Source: Bacteroidales bacterium
Lineage (GTDB): Bacteria > Bacteroidota > Bacteroidia > Bacteroidales > P3
DNA length: 64,000 nucleotides
Assembly: GCA_017962445.1 (NCBI GenBank)
Contig: JAGCVI010000022.1
Coordinates: forward strand, 18,558-82,557
Direction: 5' to 3'
Of the stretch, positions 16,901 through 25,101 are shown in pieces. How positions within the stretch are numbered: position 1 is the stretch's first letter; each line of letters opens with the position of its first letter. Below the pieces are notes generated by a model. That model worked only from the letters and a program-made list of their open reading frames with translations, was not told where the DNA came from and did not search any database. The position numbers and the translations under genes were made by a program.

Positions 16901-18841
16901 TTAGATTGTTGGTTTTATAGCATGTTGGGTTTGGTCGTTCATCACGTCGTGGACAATCTGCGTGACCATCTGTTTCAGCTCTTCGATGAATTGGTGTGCG
17001 TCGTACTTGTGCGCCTCTATCTCGCGGAGCTTTTTCTCCCATTGTCCTGTCAGCTCGGCGCTCTTCAGCAGTTCCTCATGTATGAGGTTGATGAGGTTGA
17101 TGCCTGTCTCGGTGGGTGATAGCGACTTGCGTGCCTTTTGTATGTATCCTCGTTTGAAGAGTGTCTCTATTATGGCGGCACGTGTGGATGGTCGTCCTAT
17201 GCCGTTCTCTTTCAGCGCATCGCGCAACTCGTCGTTGTCCACGAAACGGCCGGCGGTTTCCATGGCGCGCAGCAGTGTCGCCTCGGTGTAGGGCTTGGGC
17301 GGCGTGGTCCATTTCTCTGAAAGGGTGGGAGTGTGAGGTCCCTGTTCGCCTTTGGTGAAAGCTGGCAGCATCTTCAGGTCCTCTTTCTTGTCCTCCTCTT
17401 CTTCGCCGGTGCTTTTCTTGTCGCGTCGCCAGCTTCCGTTTTCTTCAACCCATTTGTCAAAACAGACGCGCCAGCCTGGATCGAGTATCTGTTTGCCGGA
17501 GGCTTTGAAGGTCAGCTTGTTGCCGCGCTTCTTGCCGTTCTCGGGCTCGCATTCCACTTTTCCAGTGACAGTGGTCGTCGACACTTTGCAGTCGGGGTAG
17601 AACACAGCGATGAAATGGCGTGCCACGAGGTCGAAGACGCGTTTCTCGTTGATGGTGAGGTCGCCGCCGGCAGGGTTCACACCTGTGGGTATGATGGCGT
17701 GGTGGTCGGTGACTTTGCTGTTGTCGAACACCTTCTTGCTCTTGGGCAGTTTCTTCTCCAGTAGCGGTGCCGTGAGCGATGCGTAGGGCAGCAGTCCTTT
17801 GAGTATGCCGGGGCATTTGGGATACATGTCGTCGCTGAGGAAGGTGGTGTCGACACGCGGGTATGTGGTGAATTTTTTCTCGTAAAGGCTTTGGATGTAT
17901 TTCAAGGTCTCGTCGGCCGAGAAGCTGTATTTCTTGTTGCATTCCACCTGCAGGCTTGTGAGGTCGAAGAGTCGGGGAGGGGCTTCGTTGCCGCTCTTTT
18001 TCGCTATGGCGGTCACCTCGAAGTCGCGGCCTTCGATGGCTGCAAGTGCACGCTGGCCTTCCTCTTCCGATGTGATACGCGATTTCAGACCTTCCGCTTT
18101 CTTTTCCTCGCTGTTTTCAGGGCTTTCCGCTTCTTCGCTGTCACCGCCTTGCAGCGTGAAGAGTGTGTCGCGGTAGATTGTCGAGAGGACCCAGTACTGC
18201 TCGGGCTTGAAGTTCTGTATCTGCATGTGGCGGTTGACGATGAGGGCGAGCGTGGGGGTCTGCACACGGCCTATGCTGAGAATCTGTCCGCGTTCTGTGC
18301 GGTATTTAAGGGTGTAGAGGCGCGTGGCGTTCATGCCGAGCAGCCAGTCGCCTATGGCACGGCACAGTCCAGCCTCGTAGAGCGACTGGTATTCGGTCTG
18401 AGGTTTCAGGTTGTTGAAACCTTCCTTTATGGCTTCCTCGGTAAGTGACGACACCCAGAGTCTCTGCACAGGGCATTTGGCTCCAGCTTTCTGCATCACC
18501 CAGCGTTGTATGAGCTCACCCTCCTGGCCGGCATCTCCGCAGTTGATGATGCCGTCGGCTTTCTGCATAAGTCCTTCAATGATATGGAACTGCTTTTCGT
18601 AGGTCTTGTTGTCGATGAGCTTGATGCCAAACCTTGGCGGTATCATCGGCAGTCGGCTGAGCGACCATGATTTCCACATGTCGGTGTAGTCGTGCGGTTC
18701 TTTGAGCGTGCAGAGGTGGCCGTAGGTCCAGGTGACTTGATAGCCGTTACCTTCCATATAGCCGTCGTGGCTCGAGTTGGCACCGAGCACTTTGGCTAAA
18801 TCCTTGGCTACACTTGGTTTCTCAGCTATGCAGACTATCAT
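16901..18841 (-). CDS. topB: DNA topoisomerase III
   Basis: Type IA topoisomerase, 646 residues, which relaxes negative supercoils and decatenates DNA. The TOPRIM domain is at the N-terminus (MIVCIAEKPSVAKDLAKVLG), with the metal-binding acidic motif in INCGDAGQEGELIQR. The active-site tyrosine is in TTYPRVDTTFLSDD, around residue 340. No C-terminal zinc ribbons are seen; the protein ends in a helical tail. It is long enough to be complete. This single-copy topB could be chromosomal or belong to a mobile element, but nothing near it indicates conjugation genes. Confidence 0.93.
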   Translation of the reverse strand: MIVCIAEKPSVAKDLAKVLGANSSHDGYMEGNGYQVTWTYGHLCTLKEPHDYTDMWKSWSLSRLPMIPPRFGIKLIDNKTYEKQFHIIEGLMQKADGIINCGDAGQEGELIQRWVMQKAGAKCPVQRLWVSSLTEEAIKEGFNNLKPQTEYQSLYEAGLCRAIGDWLLGMNATRLYTLKYRTERGQILSIGRVQTPTLALIVNRHMQIQNFKPEQYWVLSTIYRDTLFTLQGGDSEEAESPENSEEKKAEGLKSRITSEEEGQRALAAIEGRDFEVTAIAKKSGNEAPPRLFDLTSLQVECNKKYSFSADETLKYIQSLYEKKFTTYPRVDTTFLSDDMYPKCPGILKGLLPYASLTAPLLEKKLPKSKKVFDNSKVTDHHAIIPTGVNPAGGDLTINEKRVFDLVARHFIAVFYPDCKVSTTTVTGKVECEPENGKKRGNKLTFKASGKQILDPGWRVCFDKWVEENGSWRRDKKSTGEEEEDKKEDLKMLPAFTKGEQGPHTPTLSEKWTTPPKPYTEATLLRAMETAGRFVDNDELRDALKENGIGRPSTRAAIIETLFKRGYIQKARKSLSPTETGINLINLIHEELLKSAELTGQWEKKLREIEAHKYDAHQFIEELKQMVTQIVHDVMNDQTQHAIKPTI

Positions 18842-19013
18842 TTTGGGTTATCTGTTGATATGGTGATAGGTTTGGTCGTCAGGTTTGCGGGGGCTTACCG
18901 AAGGCGTTGACAGGTTTACGTTCCATGAAACGAACCATTAAAAAAAATATTGTGTTTCAGAAAATATATGTTGCAGCCCAGCGTTATAATTTATTAAGAA
19001 TTGATAATAAGCA

Positions 19014-19676
19014 ATGATAAGTGATAATATACAAAAAATAAAATCCACACTGCCTGACGGTGTGCGTCTTATCGCGGTGTCGAAGACTAAGCCTGTCGAG
19101 ATGCTTCAAGAAGCCTATGATGCAGGCCAGCGACTGTTCGGTGAGAACTATGCCACCGAACTGCGCGACAAGCATGCTGTTATGCCTCAGGATATTGAGT
19201 GGCATTTTATCGGGCATCTGCAACCCAAGCAGTTGAAGTACTATATAGGTTTCGTGAGCATGATTCACGGTGTCGACTCTGTCGAGCATCTCGAGGCGGT
19301 GGAGCATGCCGCAGCAAAGGTCGGCCGCACCGTCAATGTACTTCTCCAGTTCCACATAGCCCAGGAGGAGACGAAATTCGGCTTCACCCTCGACGAGGTC
19401 GCCCAACTCGAGTCGTTGCCGCAGATGGAGCATGTGCGTGTTTGCGGCGTGATGGGTATGGCTTCGCTGACTGCCGACATGCAGCAGGTGCGCTCTGAAT
19501 TCCGCAACTTGAAGAGGATTTTCGACGAACTGAAAGCCTCGGTGTTTGCCGGTAACCCTGAATTCCGTGAACTGTCGATGGGAATGAGCGGCGATTATCA
19601 AATAGCCATCGAGGAAGGCGCAACGCTCGTCCGCATTGGCTCTTCAATCTTCGGGGCACGGGTTTATAATCGATAG
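19014..19676 (+). CDS. yggS: YggS/PROSC-family pyridoxal phosphate homeostasis protein
   Basis: PLP-binding protein of 220 residues, single-domain TIM barrel like the N-terminal part of alanine racemase. The PLP lysine is in LIAVSKTKP. Other family signatures: LFGENYATEL, IEWHFIGHLQPKQLKY, LLQFHIAQEETKFGF and the phosphate-binding end LSMGMSGDYQIAIEEGATLV. It buffers PLP and influences amino acid metabolism. First of a run of plus-strand genes through folE. Confidence 0.93.
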   Translation: MISDNIQKIKSTLPDGVRLIAVSKTKPVEMLQEAYDAGQRLFGENYATELRDKHAVMPQDIEWHFIGHLQPKQLKYYIGFVSMIHGVDSVEHLEAVEHAAAKVGRTVNVLLQFHIAQEETKFGFTLDEVAQLESLPQMEHVRVCGVMGMASLTADMQQVRSEFRNLKRIFDELKASVFAGNPEFRELSMGMSGDYQIAIEEGATLVRIGSSIFGARVYNR

Positions 19677-19703
19677 TGAACCATGAATTAAATAAACCAA
19701 GTC

Positions 19704-20597
19704 ATGCATATCTTCAAGAACAAATCAAAACTGATACTCTCCTATGTGGTTATCACGTTGGGCATCGCGACTTACACTTTCGCATGGTCGTCGCTCATGC
19801 TGCCTGCCAAGATTGTCGGCGGCGGCGTCAGCGGTATCTCTTCGGTGCTCAACATAGCCTTGGGCATACCTCTGCCTATCGGTGTCCTGAATTTCATTAT
19901 CAATGGCTTTCTGTTGGCCATCGGTTTTAAAGTCTTGGGGTCAAAATTCGGCGCCAATACCATTTATGGCATCATCATGTCGTCGGTGTTCTTCATCTTT
20001 TGGCAACAGATTCTCCATGTCGAGAATCTCTTTGTCGTTGACGGCGTGTTGGCTTTCGACCCGTTCATGTGTGCCATTATTGGTGGCGCCATGTGCGGCG
20101 GCGGCATAGGTCTGACTTTCTCGATGGGCGGCAATAGCGGCGGTACAGACATTATTGCCCTCATCCTTTCGAAGTTCTACAATATTTCGCCTGGCAAGGT
20201 GATCATGTATCTTGACATTTTCATCATTGGCAGCTCTTACTTTGTATCCCACCAGATTACCAATGTTGTTTACGGTTACATTGTCATGGTCACAATGACA
20301 TACGTGCTCGACATGGTGCTCGACGGCAACAAGCAGTCGTACCAGATCTTGGTCTTCTCGGCGAAGAACAAAGAAATCGGTGATGCCATCACTAAGGAAA
20401 TCGGCCGCGGTGTCACACTGCTCGATGGCGAGGGTGGCTACACTCACCAGCCTCAGCAGGTGCTTGTCGTCATGGCTCACAAAACAGACAAACCCAATGT
20501 GATGCAGATTATTCATCGTCATGATGAGAATGCCTTCATCTCCGTTTCGAAGACACAGGGCGTCTATGGCCGTAATTTTGAAAAGCTGAAATTGTGA
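19704..20597 (+). CDS. YitT-family membrane protein (DUF2179 C-terminal domain)
   Basis: 297 residues with about five or six hydrophobic segments (YVVITLGIATYTFAW, VGGGVSGISSVLNIALG, MCGGGIGLTFSMGGNSGGTD) and a soluble C-terminal DUF2179 domain of the PII-like fold (ITKEIGRGVTLLDGEGGYT). This is the arrangement of the YitT/YqfU family, inner membrane proteins of unresolved function. It starts 27 bases after yggS. Confidence 0.88.
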   Translation: MHIFKNKSKLILSYVVITLGIATYTFAWSSLMLPAKIVGGGVSGISSVLNIALGIPLPIGVLNFIINGFLLAIGFKVLGSKFGANTIYGIIMSSVFFIFWQQILHVENLFVVDGVLAFDPFMCAIIGGAMCGGGIGLTFSMGGNSGGTDIIALILSKFYNISPGKVIMYLDIFIIGSSYFVSHQITNVVYGYIVMVTMTYVLDMVLDGNKQSYQILVFSAKNKEIGDAITKEIGRGVTLLDGEGGYTHQPQQVLVVMAHKTDKPNVMQIIHRHDENAFISVSKTQGVYGRNFEKLKL

Positions 20598-20645
20598 CCG
20601 GTTAATTGAACTCTTAAACTTTAAAACTATCAAATCATTAAAATA

Positions 20646-21287
20646 ATGCATCTTGTTTCCCCATCTCTCCTTTCGGCCGACTTCGGCAACCTGCAGCGCG
20701 AAATTGAAATGCTCAACGAAAGTGCGTGCGACTGGCTTCATGTCGACGTGATGGACGGCGTTTTCGTGCCAAATATCTCTTTCGGTCAGCCTGTCGTCAA
20801 GCATATCAAGAAGCATGCCCGCAAGCCTTTGGATGTGCATCTGATGATTGTAGATCCGGGACGTTATGTCAACGGTTTCCGTGAGGCCGGTGCCGACATC
20901 CTGACTGTCCATTACGAAGCTTGCACTCATCTCGACCGTACCATACATGCCATCAAGGATGCCGGCATGAAGGCTGGCGTGGTGTTGAATCCGCATACGC
21001 CGGTGGCGCTGCTCGAAGATATTGTGCAGGAGTGCGACTTGGTTCTACTTATGAGTGTCAACCCCGGTTTCGGTGGACAGAAGTTCATCGAGAACACATA
21101 CGCTAAGGTCCGTCAGTTGCGTGAGTTGTGCGATCGCAAGAATCCGCAGTGTCTCATCGAGATCGACGGCGGAGTCAATGTCACCAATGCGCCTCTGCTT
21201 TATGAGGCTGGTGCCGATGTGCTTGTCGCGGGCAATGCTGTCTTCAAATCCCCCGACCCCAAGCAGACAATAATCGATCTGAAGTGA
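20646..21287 (+). CDS. rpe: Ribulose-phosphate 3-epimerase
   Basis: Interconverts ribulose 5-phosphate and xylulose 5-phosphate in the pentose phosphate pathway. 213 residues, TIM barrel. Signatures: SPSLLSADFGNLQREI, WLHVDVMDGVFVPNISFG, PLDVHLMIVDPGRYV, LMSVNPGFGGQKFIENT and IEIDGGVNVTNA. Metal-binding His and Asp residues are present. Its TGA overlaps the ATG of the next gene. Confidence 0.96.
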   Translation: MHLVSPSLLSADFGNLQREIEMLNESACDWLHVDVMDGVFVPNISFGQPVVKHIKKHARKPLDVHLMIVDPGRYVNGFREAGADILTVHYEACTHLDRTIHAIKDAGMKAGVVLNPHTPVALLEDIVQECDLVLLMSVNPGFGGQKFIENTYAKVRQLRELCDRKNPQCLIEIDGGVNVTNAPLLYEAGADVLVAGNAVFKSPDPKQTIIDLK

Positions 21288-22498
21288 TGAACCGTCCCCA
21301 GCTGATACTTGCACCAGGCAAGGAGAAATCGCTTATGCGCCGTCATCCGTGGCTGTTCTCGGGTGCGGTGCGCAAAGTGGTAGGCAATCCGCAGGACGGC
21401 GACATCGTCAATATATTCGACAGTGAACGTCAATGGCTTGCCGCCGCTCATTACCAGCCGGAATCCATCATTGCCAAGGTGCTTAGTTTCGATACTCCCG
21501 ATGTTGACCCAGAACAGAATAAGGATTTCTGGAAGCAAAGGCTTGCTTCGGCTGTTGCCTATCGTCAGCGTCTCGGTTTTTTTGATGCCGACAAGCTACG
21601 GCACACCAACGTCTTCCGCATGGTGAACGGCGAGGGCGATTTTCTGCCAGGACTGATAGCCGACTACTATAACGGAGTGCTTGTCCTGCAGGCGCACAGC
21701 ACTGGCATGCACCGCGCTTTTCCATTGTTTGTCGAGCTTTTCGCGGAACTTCTGGACGGTGTCCTTCCGTTGAAGTCGGTCTTCGACAAGTCGTCGGCGA
21801 CGCTGCCTGATGCCACAGAGGTCTCCGATGCCTATGTGTGGGGCGACAAGCCTGAGGAGTGGGAGATATGCGAATCGGACAACCGATTGCTTATCAATTT
21901 CTATGAAGGACAGAAAACGGGTTTTTTTGTCGATCAGCGCGAGAACCGTTCTCTCGTCGGCAACCTGTCGAAAGGTCGTAATGTGCTTAACTGTTTCGGC
22001 TATACCGGTGGCTTTTCGCTGGCGGCACTGCGAGGTGGAGCCTCTTATGTCGAGACGGTCGACATATCGAAAAAGGCCATCGAACTGTGCAACCGCAATG
22101 TGTCGCTCAATTTCGAGAATGCTCCGCATTCCGGTGTCGTCGCCGATGTGTTGAAATATATGGGTGAGATTGAGAAGTCCAAGTTTGATGTGATAATTCT
22201 CGACCCGCCTGCTTTTGCTAAGAACCACCGTTCGCTGCAGCAGGGTTTGAAAGGCTATCGCAGCATCAACCAGAAGGCAATGGAATGTATACGCCCGGGC
22301 GGTTTGCTGTTCACCTTCAGCTGCTCGCAGGCTGTGAGCCGCGACGACTTCCAGACCATGGCTTTCACGGCGGCCGCCAACGCTCACAAGCATGTCCGCA
22401 TTGTGCGTCAGCTGCCCCACGCTCTCGACCATCCCGTGTCAATATACCATCCCGAGGGAGAATACCTCAAAGGTCTCCTGCTTGAAGTGGAGAACTGA
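21287..22498 (+). CDS. RlmI-like class I SAM-dependent rRNA methyltransferase
   Basis: 403 residues. The N-terminal PUA-like domain (APGKEKSLMRRHPWLFSGAV) and the Rossmann-fold methyltransferase (NCFGYTGGFSLAALRGGA, ETVDISKKAIELCNRN, FDVIILDPPAFAKN) match the RlmI/RlmK family, which methylates a cytosine of 23S rRNA at C5. The Cys of FTFSCSQAVSRDDF would be the catalytic residue. It starts at the ATG of ATGA overlapping rpe, so the two are translationally coupled. Confidence 0.9.
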   Translation: MNRPQLILAPGKEKSLMRRHPWLFSGAVRKVVGNPQDGDIVNIFDSERQWLAAAHYQPESIIAKVLSFDTPDVDPEQNKDFWKQRLASAVAYRQRLGFFDADKLRHTNVFRMVNGEGDFLPGLIADYYNGVLVLQAHSTGMHRAFPLFVELFAELLDGVLPLKSVFDKSSATLPDATEVSDAYVWGDKPEEWEICESDNRLLINFYEGQKTGFFVDQRENRSLVGNLSKGRNVLNCFGYTGGFSLAALRGGASYVETVDISKKAIELCNRNVSLNFENAPHSGVVADVLKYMGEIEKSKFDVIILDPPAFAKNHRSLQQGLKGYRSINQKAMECIRPGGLLFTFSCSQAVSRDDFQTMAFTAAANAHKHVRIVRQLPHALDHPVSIYHPEGEYLKGLLLEVEN

Positions 22499-22561
22499 GT
22501 TTAGTCTTCTTATACTTTAAATATAAATTGTGCGTTACTATATAATCATAACGTAATCTAA

Positions 22562-23167
22562 ATGGAAAAAGGATACCTGAAAATAGACAAGTACGATGAG
22601 GCTTGTGTCGATGAATTGGCGCAGCATTATAAGGAAATAATTCGCCTGTTGGGCGAGGATCCAGAGCGTGAGGGTCTTTTGAAAAGTCCCGAACGGATTG
22701 CCAAGGCCATGCTGTATTTTACCTTTGGCTATGACCTCGACCCCGAGGAGATTCTGCGTTCTGCCATGTTCCATGAGGACTACAAGCAGATGGTTGTTGT
22801 CAAGGATATTGAGCTTTACTCGCTTTGCGAGCACCACATGGTGCCGTTTGTGGGCAAGGCGCATGTTGCATATATTCCCAACGGCACCATTGTGGGTCTG
22901 AGCAAGATTCCTCGTGTTGTCGATGCCTATGCCCGTCGTCTGCAGGTTCAGGAGCGTCTTACCAAACAGATCAAGGACTGCATTCAGAACACACTGAATC
23001 CCCTGGGCGTTGCTGTCGTCATCGAGGCTCAGCACATGTGCATGTCTATGCGTGGCGTGCAGAAACAGAACTCCGTCACCACCACCAGCGATTTCACAGG
23101 GGCATTTATGAAAGACCCCAAGACTCGCGAGGAGTTCATGCATATCATCGGCGTCGACCTGCATTGA
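22562..23167 (+). CDS. folE: GTP cyclohydrolase I
   Basis: Makes 7,8-dihydroneopterin triphosphate from GTP, the first step of folate or queuosine-type pterin synthesis. 201 residues. Signatures: [20 protein letters not shown] with the zinc Cys-His-His, [24 protein letters not shown], and the second zinc Cys in [13 protein letters not shown]. Complete. Ends the plus-strand run; the next genes face it. Confidence 0.96.
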   Translation: MEKGYLKIDKYDEACVDELAQHYKEIIRLLGEDPEREGLLKSPERIAKAMLYFTFGYDLDPEEILRSAMFHEDYKQMVVVKDIELYSLCEHHMVPFVGKAHVAYIPNGTIVGLSKIPRVVDAYARRLQVQERLTKQIKDCIQNTLNPLGVAVVIEAQHMCMSMRGVQKQNSVTTTSDFTGAFMKDPKTREEFMHIIGVDLH

Positions 23168-23169
23168 TA

Positions 23170-23709
23170 TTATCTGCTCCTTTGTGTTGCGAGGAATGTT
23201 ATAAGCGGATGCAGTACGCTGACGCTGAATGTTCTTTGTTTTTCGTGTCCAGCCACACGTGTTATGCTGAAATAGTAACGGCCGTTGAACAGCTCGGCCT
23301 CGAAAAAGCGACGGCTTGCAGTCGGTGAGTTTTTGCGTATTATTCCATATCTTTTCATTTGCATTTCCAACTCGGTGCGCAATGTGCCGTCGAGTGTCGG
23401 TATGTTCATTATGGCTTCGCGTATGGCGGTCTTGCTTGCGTGTCGTTCGACCAGACGGGGCAGGGGACTGTCAACAAAAAGTTCAATGCCTACGTCGTCG
23501 GCTATGCTAAGCAGCGCGTCGAAACGGTTCTGGGTTTGAACCTTGTCGGAAGGGTAGTTTGCCAATACTGACGTTACAATATCCATGCAGGGCATTAGTC
23601 GTTCGTTTATCTGTTGCATGAGGGAGCGCATCTCGTCAGTGTCAAACACATCCTTATTTGTAATGTCGTAGGCCATGATTAGGGCATAAAGGTTTTGGGA
23701 TGGAGTCAT
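23170..23709 (-). CDS. Hypothetical protein, Bacteroidales type
   Basis: 179 residues, no signal peptide, no recognised domain. Mostly helical with a charged middle (LPRLVERHASKTAIREAIMN) and a C-terminal stretch predicted as strands (RRFFEAELFNGRYYFSITRV). Convergent with folE, with 2 bases between stops. The arrangement with the DUF6266 gene upstream resembles pairs of small unknown genes in Bacteroidales, but I cannot name the family with certainty. Confidence 0.6.
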   Translation of the reverse strand: MTPSQNLYALIMAYDITNKDVFDTDEMRSLMQQINERLMPCMDIVTSVLANYPSDKVQTQNRFDALLSIADDVGIELFVDSPLPRLVERHASKTAIREAIMNIPTLDGTLRTELEMQMKRYGIIRKNSPTASRRFFEAELFNGRYYFSITRVAGHEKQRTFSVSVLHPLITFLATQRSR

Positions 23710-23753
23710 GTATTCTTTTTTTATTGGTCACACAAAACAATTCGTATGGTTAC

Positions 23754-23785
23754 AAAAAAAGGTGGCATTGTTCATGCCACCTTTT
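23754..23785 (-). terminator. Terminator of the DUF6266 gene
   Basis: GGTGGCAT (23761-23768) pairs with ATGCCACC (23774-23781); read on the minus strand it is followed by seven T. It separates the DUF6266 gene from the hypothetical gene downstream. Confidence 0.85.
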
Positions 23786-23803
23786 ATAGAGTGTTACGAG
23801 GCA

Positions 23804-24439
23804 TCAGATTGTGAAGCTGCCAAGATAGAGAGAGTTACTAGATTCCGAGCCGTCGGCGCGATGGGTGGCCAGGTAGACCTCCACGGTGTCGCCTGTCCAG
23901 CTGCTAGGCAGCGAGAAAGAGGCCTGGCGTGCCGAGCGCGGTGCGGATGCGGTGTCGATTGCGGCCTCGTTTTTGGTGTCGTTGTATACAACAATCATTA
24001 CGAGGTCAGTGTCTTTTGCATTGCCGATGCCCGAGTTGTCGGTCCACGAGAAGTTCAGGTCGCAGCCCTGTGCTGTCACCGAAGGTGAATAGGGATTGGC
24101 GAGGCTGCCCTTCGAAACCATCAGTTTGGAGTAATTGAGGGTGTAGGAAGGCCATGTGCCGGTCACACAGTCGTCGAAGTTGCTCTTTACAGCCGCGTTG
24201 ATTTCAGTCATGCCGACGGCTTGGTCCTTGAAACCGATAGCAACTGCCTCGTACGATGACGAGAGGAACTTGGTGAGGAGTGTGAATTTTCGACGGTTCT
24301 GCAGTTGTACTGTGGTTTTTGCGTCGTTGAAACTTAACGGCAGGGTGCGCATGCAGTTCTTGCCTTTCCATGTGTATCCCACTATGGGACCCACTTTGCC
24401 TGAGAATCCGCCAAGGATTCCCTGTCTAAATTTTGCCAT
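23804..24439 (-). CDS. DUF6266-family protein
   Basis: 211 residues. The start MAKFRQGILGGFSGKVGPIV is the hallmark of the DUF6266 family, found in many copies in Bacteroidetes. The rest is a beta-rich protein with an Ig-like C-terminal part (TVEVYLATHRADGSESSN). Function unknown; no signal peptide. Its own promoter-like TACTTTTG on the minus strand lies at 24634-24641, giving a leader of nearly 200 bases. Confidence 0.8.
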   Translation of the reverse strand: MAKFRQGILGGFSGKVGPIVGYTWKGKNCMRTLPLSFNDAKTTVQLQNRRKFTLLTKFLSSSYEAVAIGFKDQAVGMTEINAAVKSNFDDCVTGTWPSYTLNYSKLMVSKGSLANPYSPSVTAQGCDLNFSWTDNSGIGNAKDTDLVMIVVYNDTKNEAAIDTASAPRSARQASFSLPSSWTGDTVEVYLATHRADGSESSNSLYLGSFTI

Positions 24440-25032
24440 TTTAATACCTTTTTAAAAGTTAATAATTCATTTAATTTGTCTTTGTTGGGCGGTGGTGACA
24501 CCTTTTGTCACTTGTTGCTGGACTTTGGTTGCCATTTTCGTCAAAGCCGTACGCATCTTTTCTGAATCCGGCAAACGAGGTCTTGCATCCTTAGTGGCAT
24601 CGGAAGTGACCACTCTTCCTTTGAAAGACGATGCAAAAGTAACATCACTTTTACACCTGATAAAAAAATGTATTTTCAGGTTGCAAATGTAGCATTATTA
24701 TTTACAATTGTTTGATGTATAGTTGTTTGTGTCAAATATGCTACAATGCATGCTACGTGGAGGCTACATTTATGCTACAGTGAGGTGCTGAAGTGGCTGA
24801 CATGCAGAGAGAACAAGCTCTTTGTGTTTTAGGCAAATTGTAGCAAAAAAATACGAAGTAGCATAATAAGCTACTTTTCAACATGGTGTAAAAAGTGCTT
24901 GCACCCATTGCACAATGATAGAAAATGAAAGGCAAAAAGGTGTTTAATAAGTCTCAGGAATGTCGTAAAGGAAGGATTAGAATCATGAAAAGACATCCGT
25001 TGCATTCGCCCGTCTATGATTTGACATCATTT
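24440..25032. other. Gene-free stretch upstream of cas12a with repeated GCTAC motifs
   Basis: No credible gene. It holds the minus-strand promoter of the DUF6266 gene (24634-24641), a short hairpin GGTGACA/TGTCACT near 24490, and seven GCTAC/GTAGC motifs between 24740 and 24876. Four of them are spaced 11-12 bases apart and the last two form an inverted repeat AAGTAGC/GCTACTT. Confidence 0.6.
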
Positions 25033-25063
25033 TTTGCTATGTCGAAAAAAAAATGTATCTTTG
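25033..25063 (+). promoter_or_regulatory. cas12a promoter
   Basis: TTTG at 25033-25036, 19 bases, then TATCTTTG at 25056-25063: a textbook Bacteroidetes housekeeping promoter. Start of transcription would be about 25070, 30 bases before the cas12a ATG. Confidence 0.88.
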
Positions 25064-25101
25064 CACCCTGTAATATTAAATAACCTAATTTTTATTGAAT
25101 T

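Noticed and set aside
16901-18841. topB as sign of a conjugative element
   Set aside because: No relaxase, integrase or transfer genes are present nearby; it may be the ordinary chromosomal copy.
19941-20996. 351-codon minus-strand frame opposite yitT and rpe
   Set aside because: Antisense to two well-supported genes.
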